A stretch of DNA of 64,000 nt. It comes from an uncultured Eubacteriales bacterium (lineage in GTDB: Bacteria > Bacillota > Clostridia > Christensenellales > Aristaeellaceae). Made by a program: the position numbers and the translations under genes. This document shows, in pieces, positions 1 to 8,893 of the stretch. Below the pieces are notes generated by a model, which ran no database searches, had not been told where the DNA came from, and saw nothing but the letters and a program-made list of their open reading frames with translations. Position 1 is the first letter of the stretch; the number at the start of each line of letters is the position of its first letter. The stretch is from contig CADCJO010000013.1 of the NCBI GenBank assembly GCA_902801765.1, positions 27,539 to 91,538 of the forward strand. The letters are read 5' to 3'.

Positions 1-1
1 G

Positions 2-82
2 CCGCCTGTGGCGGATGTTCTGTCCGTGCTGAGATCAACCGAAACGAGCAATGTCCGCATCAAGCGGACTTGCGACGATTGA
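2..82 (+). CDS. Possible 3' end of an upstream gene (partial)
   Basis: Reading from base 2, an open frame of 26 codons ends at a TGA at 80-82, giving a charged tail ending in RTCDD. It lies immediately before the palindromic repeat at 93-134 and the cofactor operon. The fragment is too short to assign a family. Another frame starting at base 1 is also open through this stretch, so the coding status is uncertain. If real, it would belong to the gene before moaA. Confidence 0.25.
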   Translation, partial: PPVADVLSVLRSTETSNVRIKRTCDD

Positions 83-92
83 GGTTGCGGAC

Positions 93-134
93 CCTCAGGA
101 CCCTGGTTGGGGTCTGGGGCGAACAGCCCCAGCG
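93..134. repeat. Dispersed intergenic palindromic repeat, copy 1
   Basis: Forty-two bases are identical to 14455-14496, about 14.4 kb away. The repeat contains a perfect 7-bp hairpin (arms 114-120 and 126-132, loop 121-125). It sits about 50 bp upstream of moaA and looks like a REP/BIME-type dispersed repeat. A transcript from upstream would carry it in the moaA leader. Confidence 0.8.
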
Positions 135-184
135 GTTCTCCCGGTTTGATTCTCATCTATATGTAAAAGAGGATTCATTCACAT

Positions 185-1135
185 ATGAAGGATGCGTTCG
201 GACGCGAAATCAATTATCTGCGCCTTTCCGTGACGGAGCTGTGCAATCTGCGCTGCCGGTACTGCATGCCGGAGGAAGGCGTGTGCAAGCTGCGGCATGA
301 GGATTTGCTGACGGAGGAAGAAATGCTCATGGCGGTGCGGGCGGCGGCGGGGCTGGGCATCACGAAGGTGCGCGTCACCGGAGGCGAACCCCTGACCAAG
401 CCCAACATCCTGTCCATCTGCCGGGGCGTGGCGCAAACGCCCGGCATCCGGGAAACCGCCCTGACCACCAACGCTCTCCGCCTGCCGGAGCTGGCAAAGC
501 CCCTGCGGGATGCGGGCGTCAGCCGGGTCAACATCAGCCTGGACACCCTGAACGCCGAGAAGTACGCCTATATGACGCGGCGGGGCAGGCTGGAGGACGC
601 GCTGCGCGGCATCGACGCTGCGCTGAACGCGGGCTTTGCGCAGGTGAAAATCAACGCCGTGCTGATCGGAGGGTTCAATGACGACGAGGTACCCGCCCTG
701 GCTGCGCTGACGAAGCAATGGCCGGTGGACGTGCGCTTCATCGAGCTCATGCCCATGCCGGGCAACCAGTCCTTCGGCCCGGAAAGCTATATCCCCGTGA
801 ACAGCGTGCTGGACGCGCTGCCGGAGGCCGCGCCCGAAACGGAGGACGGGGTGGCGCGGCTCTACCGTCTGCCCGGCGCGCTGGGCAGGATTGGGCTCAT
901 CAGCCCCATCAGCCAGCATTTCTGCGGCAGCTGCAACCGCATCCGCCTGACCGCCGACGGCAAGCTGAAGCCCTGCCTGCATTCCGCCGAGGAATACGGC
1001 ATCAAAGGACTGGACGAAGCCGGGATGGCCGGGCAGATGCGCCGGGCGATCCTGGCAAAACCTCCATGCCACGGCACGCTGGACGCTGAAAACCGCAGCC
1101 GGGCCGCCCGGGGCATGAGCCAGATCGGAGGCTGA
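185..1135 (+). CDS. moaA: GTP 3',8-cyclase MoaA (radical SAM)
   Basis: This cytoplasmic radical SAM enzyme converts GTP to 3',8-cyclo-GTP, the first step of molybdopterin synthesis, together with MoaC. The 316 residues match the family length. The SAM-binding cluster motif C20-x3-C24-x2-C27 follows an N-terminal beta strand. The second [4Fe-4S] site is C247, C250 and C264. The protein ends in the catalytically important Gly-Gly tail (315-316). The ATG at 185 has an AAGAGGA ribosome site about 11 bases upstream. It is the first gene of a three-gene operon, with only two bases separating it from the next start. The product also serves the tungsten-pterin branch, which fits the AOR-family enzyme encoded at 14585-16780. 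Confidence 0.96.
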   Translation: MKDAFGREINYLRLSVTELCNLRCRYCMPEEGVCKLRHEDLLTEEEMLMAVRAAAGLGITKVRVTGGEPLTKPNILSICRGVAQTPGIRETALTTNALRLPELAKPLRDAGVSRVNISLDTLNAEKYAYMTRRGRLEDALRGIDAALNAGFAQVKINAVLIGGFNDDEVPALAALTKQWPVDVRFIELMPMPGNQSFGPESYIPVNSVLDALPEAAPETEDGVARLYRLPGALGRIGLISPISQHFCGSCNRIRLTADGKLKPCLHSAEEYGIKGLDEAGMAGQMRRAILAKPPCHGTLDAENRSRAARGMSQIGG

Positions 1136-1137
1136 CC

Positions 1138-2112
1138 ATGATTCCAGTGATTGGGTTTGCCGCTTACTCCGGCACCGGAAAAACGACGGTGATGGAAAAG
1201 GTCATTGCGGAGCTAACCGTAAGGGGCCTCCGCGTCGGAACGGTCAAGCATGACGGCCACGGCTTTGAAATCGACCGTCCCGGCAGGGATTCCTTCCGCC
1301 ACGCCCAGGCGGGGGCAAAGACCGTGGTGCTGACTTCGCCCGAACGAACCGCCGAAATCAGCCGGCGCGCGGAAACGCTGAACGATTGCCTGCGGCGCAT
1401 CCGGGACGTGGATGTGATTCTGGTGGAGGGATTCAAGGAAGCCGACATTCCGCAGATCGGCCTGTGCCGGAAGGCGACAGGGAAGGGCTTCACCGCTCCC
1501 GTGGAGCGGTTTCGGGCGGTGGTGACAGACGCGGAAGGAGCGTATCCCGTGCCGCGCTTTGATTTTGAGGATACGGCGGGATTGGCGGACTGGATCATGA
1601 AGGAGCTACCAAAGATGGAAAACGCGGATTTTACCCACTTTGACGACGCGGGACGCGCCCGCATGGTGAACGTCGGGGACAAGGAAATCACCCATCGCGT
1701 GGCAATCGCCGCCGGGCGCGTGCTGGTGAACCAAACCACGTTCGGGCTGATCCGCACGGGCGGGATGAAAAAAGGCGACGTGCTGACCGTGGCGCAAATC
1801 GCCGGGATCATGGCGGCCAAGCGCACGCCCGACCTGATTCCCATGTGCCATCCGGTATCCGTCAGCGGCATAGATTTGCGGCTGCATCTGGACGAAGCGC
1901 GGTGCTCGGTGGAAATCGAAGCCACTGTGCAGTGTGACGGAAGAACGGGCGTGGAAATGGAGGCGCTGACCGCCGTGAGCGGGGCGGCGCTGACCGTATA
2001 CGATATGTGCAAGGCCGTGCAGCGGGATATGGTAATCAGCGATATTCGTTTGCTCAGCAAAACCGGCGGCGTGCATGGCGACTATATGCGAAAGGAGCGG
2101 GAACATGACTGA
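1138..2112 (+). CDS. MobB-MoaC fusion, molybdopterin cofactor biosynthesis
   Basis: Two cofactor-synthesis domains are joined in 324 residues. Residues 1-158 are a MobB-like GTPase domain with a P-loop (G6 to T17, SGTGKTT), which assists nucleotide attachment to the pterin. Residues 160-324 are MoaC, cyclic pyranopterin monophosphate synthase, with the conserved MCHPV segment and the VEMEALTAVSG segment of the active site. MoaC finishes the reaction begun by MoaA. The methionine at residue 160 (base 1615) could act as an internal start for free MoaC, but no clear ribosome site is seen there. Its last 8 bases overlap the next gene, so translation is probably coupled. Fusions of this kind occur in Clostridia, but this order is uncommon. 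Confidence 0.92.
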   Translation: MIPVIGFAAYSGTGKTTVMEKVIAELTVRGLRVGTVKHDGHGFEIDRPGRDSFRHAQAGAKTVVLTSPERTAEISRRAETLNDCLRRIRDVDVILVEGFKEADIPQIGLCRKATGKGFTAPVERFRAVVTDAEGAYPVPRFDFEDTAGLADWIMKELPKMENADFTHFDDAGRARMVNVGDKEITHRVAIAAGRVLVNQTTFGLIRTGGMKKGDVLTVAQIAGIMAAKRTPDLIPMCHPVSVSGIDLRLHLDEARCSVEIEATVQCDGRTGVEMEALTAVSGAALTVYDMCKAVQRDMVISDIRLLSKTGGVHGDYMRKEREHD

Positions 2113-3013
2113 AAATACATATACCGCTGCCGTGATCACGGTCAGCGACAAAGGCTTCCGGGGCGAGCGGGAGGACACCAGCGGCCCCGCGCTGTGCGGG
2201 ATGCTGACGAAGGAAGGCTGGCAGGTGGTGTACACCGCCCTGGTGCCCGACGAGCGGGAAATGATCGTCCGGGAGCTTCTTTCCTGCGCGGATGAAAAGG
2301 GCGTTGCCCTGGTTCTGACCACGGGCGGCACAGGCTTTTCACCCCGGGACATTACGCCCGAAGCCACTCTGGAAGTGGTGGAGCGCCTGTGTCCCGGCAT
2401 CCCCGAAGCCATGCGCGCCGAAAGCATGAAGATTACGCCCCATGGCTGCCTGTCCCGGGAGACGGCGGGCATTCGGGGCGGCACGCTCATCATCAACCTG
2501 CCGGGCAGCCGCAAGGCTTCCACGGAAAACCTGGCCGCTGTGCTCAGGCCCATCCGCCACGGCGTGGAAATGCTGCAGTCCGCGGGCTCCGCCGACTGCG
2601 CCGCGCCGGAAAAAAAGAAGGCTGAAAAGCCTTCTGTGGACCAATGGCTGCGGGAAGCGAAAGCCGCGCCGGACGCAGACAAGGTCGGCATGTACCTGAT
2701 TCACAACGGCGTTGTCCGCGCCACCGCCCGCAGCCGGGTGCGGCAGGGGGACAGCCAGGCCAGGCCTGTTATCGGGATGCGGTTCAGCAGCGACCCGCAA
2801 AAGGTTCAACAAGCCATCGAGGACGCCAAAAAGCTGGAGGGCGTATATTGCATCCGCGTATGGCTCAACGAAGGCGAACTGCGGGTCGGCGACGACATCA
2901 TGCAGGTGCTCATCGGCGCGGATATCCGCCCCCACGCTGTGCAGGCGCTGGAACAGCTGGTCGGCGTTATCAAATCAGCCTGCGTTACGGAAAAAGAAAT
3001 ATATGGCGAATGA
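2105..3013 (+). CDS. MogA/MoaB domain fused to a MoaE-like domain
   Basis: The N-terminal ~160 residues are a MogA/MoaB-type molybdopterin adenylyltransferase, which activates molybdopterin with ATP before metal insertion. It shows the TTGGTGFSPRDITPEAT and NLPGSRKA motifs. A lysine-rich linker leads to residues ~177-302, which resemble MoaE, the large subunit of molybdopterin synthase (GELRVGDD region and hydrophobic C-terminal strands). The usual WKKE active-site segment of MoaE is not evident; the tail has only KSACVTEKEIYG, so this half may be divergent or a partner-binding domain. The ATG at 2105 is chosen because AAAGGAG precedes it and the start overlaps the moaC stop; the longer in-frame start at 2075 lies inside moaC. 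The gene ends 11 bases from a convergent gene. Confidence 0.85.
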   Translation: MTENTYTAAVITVSDKGFRGEREDTSGPALCGMLTKEGWQVVYTALVPDEREMIVRELLSCADEKGVALVLTTGGTGFSPRDITPEATLEVVERLCPGIPEAMRAESMKITPHGCLSRETAGIRGGTLIINLPGSRKASTENLAAVLRPIRHGVEMLQSAGSADCAAPEKKKAEKPSVDQWLREAKAAPDADKVGMYLIHNGVVRATARSRVRQGDSQARPVIGMRFSSDPQKVQQAIEDAKKLEGVYCIRVWLNEGELRVGDDIMQVLIGADIRPHAVQALEQLVGVIKSACVTEKEIYGE

Positions 3014-3024
3014 TGAAACAGGCA

Positions 3025-6000
3025 TTATTCTTTTTCGATTTCCTGTAAACCCTTATGGCCCAAGGCCATCATGCGGCGGCAGTAATCGTCGCTGCGTTTT
3101 TGAATGTCGTCCTGGTAGACTTCCAATTCGGGCATGGACACGGCAAAGAAATCATAACCCACCTGGTCAAAGATGTGGCGCTCGCCGAAGATGATGAGCT
3201 GATGGAAGCTCTTTTTCGCCTTTTCCAAATCTCCCAGGGCGGCGTAGGCCAGGCCCTGATAGTAGATATAATCGGAGGGCTGATCGTTGTAATAGCGCAC
3301 GGGCTCGGGAACCTGGGAGCCTGCGGTGGCCTTTTCAAAGTATTCTTTGGTCTTTGCTTCGTCCTGCATCATTCGACAGGCGCAGCCCATCACGTAGTAC
3401 GCCCGGTTGTCCGGCACGTTTTCCAGCTTGCCTTCGCCCAGGTTCACGGGGTAGGTGATCGTGCGCTCCGCGTAAGCGATGGCTTTCTCCGGTTCGTTTT
3501 CTTTCAGCGCCTTTTCCGCCAGGGCGAACAGGGCTGTCTTGTATTCGTCCGCCACCTTGCCTTCGCCGCCCTCCCACACATGGAACGTGTAGTGGGTCAG
3601 CAGGTCGAGGGCTTTTTCGTGTTGGCCGTCCTGATTCAGTAGCGTCACATAGGCCAGCATCAGGGCATAGCGGTCTGGGATGATTTCTTGATGTCCTTCC
3701 AAAAGCGCCAAGCGTTCCTTGACGGGCCTGTCCAGACGCTTGAGCAGCTGTTCCTGCTCCAAAAGGAATCGGCTGTTATTCGGCTCCAGCTTGCACGCTT
3801 CTGCGATTTCCCCGGCGGCCAGGTTCTTGTCCCCGTGGTTGTAATAGGCGATGGACAGGTTCCGGTGGGCGGGTGCCAGCCCAGGCATCTGCGCAACAGC
3901 CGACTGCCAGTGCTTCACGGCTGCGTCATACTGCTTTTTATCGTAGAGCAGCTCGCCCAGGAAATAATGGGCTTTCGGCGCGGCGGACAGCAGAGAAATA
4001 GCGTATTTTAGGATCAGCTTTTCCAAAACCTTGTTGGGGAAGCACAGGTCGGTGGACAGGCTTTCGGCCTTTTCCGCGTCCGCGCTGGCGGCGTCCCTCT
4101 CCCCCATTTTTCCTTCTGCATATGCCTTTGCGTAATACTTCATGGGGCTTTCTGCGGGGCATTTTGCCAGCACATCAGCGGCATCCTGTCCAAAACCGAA
4201 TTCGATGAATTCATATGCCACATTCAAATATTCTTCGATCCGCCCGCCGGTGGTTCTGTCAAAAGCGGCTTTGTCGGCATCCCGCCACAGCAGGGACAGG
4301 TACAGCGGGTCGATGGCCAGGCTTTCTTCCAGGAAACGCTGATAAGCGGCCTTTTCATTTTCCAGATGCGCCAGAATGGAGGCTTTCAGGCTGCGGGCCT
4401 TCATATCGTGTGACCCCCGCAGCAGGCTTTCGTCAGCGAATTGCAGCGCCTGCTTTAGATTTCCCTGCTTGACTGAGATGCAGGCCAAATGGAAGTAAGA
4501 CGGCCCCGCGGTTTCCGCGCTCCAGGTGGCTTTATAGAAAGCGTTGCAGGCATCATGCAGCCTGTCCAGCAGTTCCAAGGCCAGGCCCAGATTGAAATAC
4601 GCTTCCCCGGCGTAGGGGTTCGGGTTGCGCCAGGTCTGCTTTTTGATGGCTGCCCGGAAATACGGAATGCTTTCCTCGATTTGTCCATTGCGAAGCAAGT
4701 ACAGGCCATAGGCGTTGTTCAATCGGATATCCGTGGGGTCCCGGCGCAGCCCTTCCAGATAATAATCCGTGGGCAGGAAGGTGGCGTGGCGGTACTGCTC
4801 CAAATGCTGACCGGCCAGGTACAATTCTTCCAGGGACTGGATTTCGCCGGGCTGCTTCAAAACGGCGGCGGGTTCCGGAATGGGCTGGTTTTTCTTTACA
4901 TATTCTGTATACTCACAAAGAACGTTTCCTTTTTCATCATATACCGCCACCCGGTAATCATGCAGGCTTTCCACCGTATCCACGAAAGCGGCCGCGGGGG
5001 AAAGATCGGCGGTCTTGCGGTAAATTTCCTTATCTTCTGACCACACCACGATGCAGGCATTTTTATAAGTACCGGTCGCATACACTTTGATTCTCGCCCG
5101 TCCGCTCTGCCTGCCGGGATCAAACGCATCGGGCACAATCACCGCGCCGTTTTCATCCAGGAAGTCCACGCCCAGGACCACGTCCTTGGTGGCGTTGCTG
5201 ACCCGGCCCACGGTCTTGTAGGGCATGAAATACTGGACGAAGCTCTTTTCTTCCTGGGGCTTGAGCCAGGTGAAGTCCGGCTGGTTATCGCAGTACACGC
5301 CGGTCATGAGCTCAATGTAGGGGCCGTCCTCGTCTGTCAGGTTTTTATCCCAGGTCTTGCCAAAGTTGCCGCAGCCCCAGGTCCACTGCTTCTTGCCGGG
5401 GCTGACGTGATGATCGGCCACGTGCAAAAGCCCCGCATCCCTTCCCTCGTCAAAGTTGCCCACAAAGTCAAAATCGGAATGAGCGGCCATGTAGGAGGTG
5501 GGCACCTTGATGTTCTTATACCGGGAAATATCCACGCCCGCGGAATAATCGGCCTTGTAGTATTCGCCGGTGGCAATGGGGAAAGTGGAAACAGCCCGCT
5601 TACCGTGGTCCATTACAGCGTTCACGTCCGGCGGGAACACGGAAAAGGTGTCGTCATTCACAGACACAGCCGGGTTGGCCCACCACAGGAAGGTTTGCGG
5701 ATAATCGGTGGGATTGAACAGCCTGCCCCTGATCTCGATATAAGCCTTGTCGGGATACAGGGTCATGGAAGCATTCCCCTTTGTGCCGTTGATGCGGTCG
5801 GTTTCGCCGATGGTCACGGTGGCGGAGCCGTCGGGGTTCTCGGTGAAGGTATAATCCACCGGCATGAAGGTGGAGGGCCGGTGATGCTGGGGCCAGTTGA
5901 ACTCGATGCCGCCGGAAACCCACGGTCCGGCCAGGCCCACCAGAGCGGGCTTGATCACGCGGTTATAATACACGAAATCATAGTGGTTGGTTTTATCCAG

Positions 6001-6249
6001 CGCCCGCTGGATGCGTCCGCCCAGCTCCGGCAGGATCATGACATACAGATAATCGTTTTCCAGAATGACGGCTTTATATTGCACATCCTCTTTTTTCTCA
6101 CTGATTTTTTCGCAGATCGGCACGGGGTACACCTTGCCCGTGGAGCCCTGATAGGCGCGCTTTTCGATGAACAGCGGGTTCTTTTCCAGCGCGCCTGTCT
6201 TATACGTCGGAATGGTAATCATCTGTTCATAAACCTTAACCTGATTCAT
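3025..6249 (-). CDS. DUF5107 domain and TPR-repeat protein
   Basis: The protein is 1074 residues with no signal peptide, so it is predicted cytoplasmic. Residues ~40-330 form the DUF5107 domain, a beta-rich region related to galactose-mutarotase-like folds, with PELGGRIQ and GGIEFNWPQHHRP segments. From ~490 to the C terminus, helical tetratricopeptide repeats dominate. DUF5107 proteins are found in carbohydrate-utilisation loci of Firmicutes and Bacteroidetes, but the biochemical role is not settled. The start has AGGAG 8 bases upstream; that site overlaps the stop of the GH35 gene 13 bases away, so the two are co-transcribed and probably translationally coupled. A role in recognising or modifying the same glycan is inference. 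Confidence 0.85.
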   Translation of the reverse strand: MNQVKVYEQMITIPTYKTGALEKNPLFIEKRAYQGSTGKVYPVPICEKISEKKEDVQYKAVILENDYLYVMILPELGGRIQRALDKTNHYDFVYYNRVIKPALVGLAGPWVSGGIEFNWPQHHRPSTFMPVDYTFTENPDGSATVTIGETDRINGTKGNASMTLYPDKAYIEIRGRLFNPTDYPQTFLWWANPAVSVNDDTFSVFPPDVNAVMDHGKRAVSTFPIATGEYYKADYSAGVDISRYKNIKVPTSYMAAHSDFDFVGNFDEGRDAGLLHVADHHVSPGKKQWTWGCGNFGKTWDKNLTDEDGPYIELMTGVYCDNQPDFTWLKPQEEKSFVQYFMPYKTVGRVSNATKDVVLGVDFLDENGAVIVPDAFDPGRQSGRARIKVYATGTYKNACIVVWSEDKEIYRKTADLSPAAAFVDTVESLHDYRVAVYDEKGNVLCEYTEYVKKNQPIPEPAAVLKQPGEIQSLEELYLAGQHLEQYRHATFLPTDYYLEGLRRDPTDIRLNNAYGLYLLRNGQIEESIPYFRAAIKKQTWRNPNPYAGEAYFNLGLALELLDRLHDACNAFYKATWSAETAGPSYFHLACISVKQGNLKQALQFADESLLRGSHDMKARSLKASILAHLENEKAAYQRFLEESLAIDPLYLSLLWRDADKAAFDRTTGGRIEEYLNVAYEFIEFGFGQDAADVLAKCPAESPMKYYAKAYAEGKMGERDAASADAEKAESLSTDLCFPNKVLEKLILKYAISLLSAAPKAHYFLGELLYDKKQYDAAVKHWQSAVAQMPGLAPAHRNLSIAYYNHGDKNLAAGEIAEACKLEPNNSRFLLEQEQLLKRLDRPVKERLALLEGHQEIIPDRYALMLAYVTLLNQDGQHEKALDLLTHYTFHVWEGGEGKVADEYKTALFALAEKALKENEPEKAIAYAERTITYPVNLGEGKLENVPDNRAYYVMGCACRMMQDEAKTKEYFEKATAGSQVPEPVRYYNDQPSDYIYYQGLAYAALGDLEKAKKSFHQLIIFGERHIFDQVGYDFFAVSMPELEVYQDDIQKRSDDYCRRMMALGHKGLQEIEKE

Positions 6250-6262
6250 ACACAGCGCTCCT

Positions 6263-8485
6263 TTACAGCGTCATCTCATAAACCGGCTGCACCCTGATCT
6301 GATTCAGTTCCGCGATTGACTTTTTGACTTCCTCATTGCGGGCCGCCATGGCGGATTCCACATTCACGTTGGCCCCTTCCTTGATGGGTGTGATTTTCAG
6401 CAACATGCTGCCGGGCAGCTTGTCTCTGTGCTCCATCAGCCCCACTTCCCAAGTGGCGCCGTTGCAGAAATTATCGCTGATCATGACGTCATTGAGGAAC
6501 AGCATCCCAATGTCGCCCTGATAGTCGATTTGCAGCCGGGCGTCCTTGAGGCCCTCCATGGCGTTTTCCGGTACGGAAATTGTCCAGCGGCAGGGAGCAC
6601 AAGGTTCACAGGCAATGGGGATTTGCTTTTCTTCGGTTTTCACTTCGTAAGCCCCAAAGGGGCCATCATCAGAAAGACGCTGGGCTTTCCCTTGCAGTCG
6701 ATCCGCCGGGTAGCAGCGCAGGATGTTCTTTGCGTTTGTCGTCTCCAGCCGCAGCGCGCCGTTTTCATCCTCCAGCAGGGCGGCGTCGGTCAGCACCAGA
6801 CTGCCGTCCCGCAGGATGAACAGCTGATTGGCTTCCTCCCGGTTGACCACCAGTACGTCCGCTTCCGCGCCGCCTTTTTTCACCGTGAAGAAGGGCCTGC
6901 CGCCAGTGATTTCAGCGGCTTCCTCGAAACAGAACGTGCCGTCCATGCCATCAGGCACCATAAAGACATACGTGACCCTGTCTTTGATTTCCGTCCTCAA
7001 TACCGGTTGGGCGTTTGCCTGACGCAGCAGAATGCCGTCCATGCTGAAATGGAAGGGCAGGATGGCGTTTTCCTCAGAGGCAATGGAAAGGTCAAACGTA
7101 TAGTTTTCCTTCGACGTTTCGATGACCACCTGCTCCTTCTTTTCCGGCATGGTGCGGTGATCCTGGAAATTATTGATGAACAGGAAGCCGCTTTCCCCAT
7201 CGGTTCGCACGGCAAAGCGCAGGGTTTCCAAATCATTGGGATCGATCTTGGACGCGCCTTCCGGCAGCACCGTTTCCATGGGGGCGACGCGGTCGCCAAA
7301 GAAGCGGGTAAAATAATGAATAGCCTTCAAGCGGCTGTAGCTTTCCCGGATCTGGCCGAATTCGCCCAGCGCCGCCTGATAGTCATAACTGAGCTTGGGC
7401 ACCTGGGATTCGTTGAGATAGGTTCCGTTTTTGCCGATGGGGTTGGTGCCGCCGTGGAACATGTAATATCCCAGGAAATTGCAGCCGGAGCCCAGCTTGA
7501 TGTTGGCCAGGGCATCCACGCTCTTATAGGGATATTGGAAGCGGTAATAGTAGCAGCACATCATCCCGCCGCCCATTTCACAGCAGGCGTAAGGCCGGGT
7601 TTCAGGCGCGTAAGCCGGCCGGAAATCGTCGGTGCATTGGACGCCGTTGCGGTGGTAATCCTGGTAAATATATTCCTCGGTGGCGGGATGCTCCCCCTTG
7701 TGGGAATAGAAGATCCAGGGCCGGTAGGCATAACCGCCCCACAGGGGCAATACCCTGTCGGAATACGCCGCGCCGCCCCAGGCGGTGCCGGTAAAAAAGG
7801 CCGGGGTCAGCCCGCAGTCCAGGGCGATTTCCCGCAGGGCCAGGATGTATGCTTCCCCGTCCTTCCCCGGGTTCACCCATTCGTTGGAGATGCCGGTGGT
7901 GATTTCCCAGGGCGCGGAGGAGTGCATGTATTCGTTGTCCAGCTGTACGCCGATGATCGGCCCGCCGTCCCGGAAGAACTGGCCCTGCACCTGCCTGCCG
8001 ATTTCAGCATACAGCCTCCGCACATACGCCAGGAATTCCGGATGGGTGGTGCGCACTTCAAAGGGCTTGCCGTACAGCCAGTCGGGCAATCCGCCGTTGC
8101 GCATTTCGCCATGGTCGAAGGGCCCCACCCGCAGAATCACATACAGCCCGTGCTTCGCGCACAACGAAACAAAGCGGCGAATATCCCTTCGTCCGGTAAA
8201 ATCAAAGACGCCTTCTTCTTCCTCCATGTGGTTCCAGAACAGGTAGGTGGATACGATGTTCACGCCGCCCATGCGCATCTTGATCAGCTCATCCTCCCAG
8301 CGGCGTTCATCCATGCGGCTGTAATGGAACTCGCCGGACACGGGAAAAAAGGGCGCGCCATTCTTCTCCATATAGAAATTATTCAGGGAAATCCTGTCGC
8401 CGGAAGGGCTTATGCCGGAGAAATCGGGCCCAAGGGAGAACAGCGCACCCGGCTTATCGCTTTTTGAATCGATCACGTAACGCAT
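6263..8485 (-). CDS. GH35-type beta-galactosidase-like glycosidase
   Basis: This 740-residue enzyme has an N-terminal TIM barrel of clan GH-A. The family opening is present (SGEFHYSRM, then TYLFWNHMEEEEGVFDF). The predicted acid/base is E185 in VQLDNEY and the predicted nucleophile is E303 in CCEMGGG. A jelly-roll C-terminal half follows. There is no signal peptide, so it would act inside the cell on imported galactosides or similar sugars. The start at 8485 is preferred over the upstream ATG at 8494 because the AAGGA ribosome site is 9 bases before 8485 but adjacent to 8494. It is the first gene of a two-gene operon with the DUF5107 protein. Exact substrate unknown. Confidence 0.88.
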   Translation of the reverse strand: MRYVIDSKSDKPGALFSLGPDFSGISPSGDRISLNNFYMEKNGAPFFPVSGEFHYSRMDERRWEDELIKMRMGGVNIVSTYLFWNHMEEEEGVFDFTGRRDIRRFVSLCAKHGLYVILRVGPFDHGEMRNGGLPDWLYGKPFEVRTTHPEFLAYVRRLYAEIGRQVQGQFFRDGGPIIGVQLDNEYMHSSAPWEITTGISNEWVNPGKDGEAYILALREIALDCGLTPAFFTGTAWGGAAYSDRVLPLWGGYAYRPWIFYSHKGEHPATEEYIYQDYHRNGVQCTDDFRPAYAPETRPYACCEMGGGMMCCYYYRFQYPYKSVDALANIKLGSGCNFLGYYMFHGGTNPIGKNGTYLNESQVPKLSYDYQAALGEFGQIRESYSRLKAIHYFTRFFGDRVAPMETVLPEGASKIDPNDLETLRFAVRTDGESGFLFINNFQDHRTMPEKKEQVVIETSKENYTFDLSIASEENAILPFHFSMDGILLRQANAQPVLRTEIKDRVTYVFMVPDGMDGTFCFEEAAEITGGRPFFTVKKGGAEADVLVVNREEANQLFILRDGSLVLTDAALLEDENGALRLETTNAKNILRCYPADRLQGKAQRLSDDGPFGAYEVKTEEKQIPIACEPCAPCRWTISVPENAMEGLKDARLQIDYQGDIGMLFLNDVMISDNFCNGATWEVGLMEHRDKLPGSMLLKITPIKEGANVNVESAMAARNEEVKKSIAELNQIRVQPVYEMTL

Positions 8486-8520
8486 AGCGTTCATTCCTTT
8501 CTTTTTCCGTAATTATTCAA

Positions 8521-8628
8521 TCGTCCATGGAACCCAGGGGCGCGGAAGAATCCCTCCGCCCCCCGATAGGGGAGCTGTCGACCTGGCCGAAGGCGTAGCG
8601 AAGCATTCAGGTGACTAAGGGGTTTCAT
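8521..8628. repeat. Dispersed palindromic repeat, copy A
   Basis: It begins with TCGTCCATGGAA and ends with AGGGGTTTCAT, and contains GGGGAGCTGT near 8570. The same landmarks occur in the same order at 13005-13147. Internal complementary segments (CCCTC and GAGGGG-type) would let it fold. Repeats with the AGGGGAGCTGT and GAGGGGTT landmarks are common between genes in gut Clostridia. Confidence 0.7.
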
Positions 8629-8693
8629 ACGGCATTTTCATTCGTTGACAAGTAAAGCCTGCGTTGCCTGCACGCGGAAAAAGCTTCATCCGT

Positions 8694-8699
8694 ATTGTA
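8694..8699 (-). promoter_or_regulatory. Candidate extended -10 box for the GH35-DUF5107 operon
   Basis: On the minus strand the sequence reads TGG-TACAAT, an extended -10 element. The -35 region is weak (TGGAAA at a 17-base spacing). Transcription from here would give a ~200-base leader. Confidence 0.4.
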
Positions 8700-8818
8700 C
8701 CATACTTGCCCCTATTTTTCCACGAGGAAAACAAGAAAAGGCAAATGATCCATCATAGCAGCCAGGACTTGGCATTGGTTATTCGAGGCGAATGCCCACG
8801 GCAAACGCCGACATAAGC

Positions 8819-8847
8819 GTGACAAGCTATGCTGGCTGTGATATAAT
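8819..8847 (+). promoter_or_regulatory. Sigma-A type promoter of helD
   Basis: GTGACA at 8819-8824 and TATAAT at 8842-8847 are spaced by 17 bases, and a TG precedes the -10 box (TGATATAAT). The helD start lies 47 bases downstream. Confidence 0.7.
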
Positions 8848-8893
8848 GGCAAGGAAGTCCCCCTTCTTCCCTCAATGAAAAAGGAGCAAAGCC

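Larger units (their letters stand above)
8486..8893. other. Intergenic region between divergent GH35 and helD genes
   Basis: This region holds a palindromic repeat (8521-8628) related to the one at 13005-13147, a likely minus-strand extended -10 box at 8694-8699 for the GH35 operon, and the plus-strand helD promoter (8819-8847). No coding potential was recognised. The GH35 leader would be about 200 bases long and would contain the folded repeat. Confidence 0.6.

Noticed and set aside
93..184. Moco riboswitch upstream of moaA
   Set aside because: The stretch is short and mostly a dispersed repeat also found in an unrelated place, so it is not a specific leader.
179..1072. A 297-residue frame antisense to moaA
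   Set aside because: The MoaA cluster-binding motifs prove the plus-strand frame; this one is a shadow.
6428..8467. A 679-residue open frame antisense to the GH35 gene
   Set aside because: The GH35 catalytic motifs lie on the minus strand; the plus-strand frame has no recognisable features.
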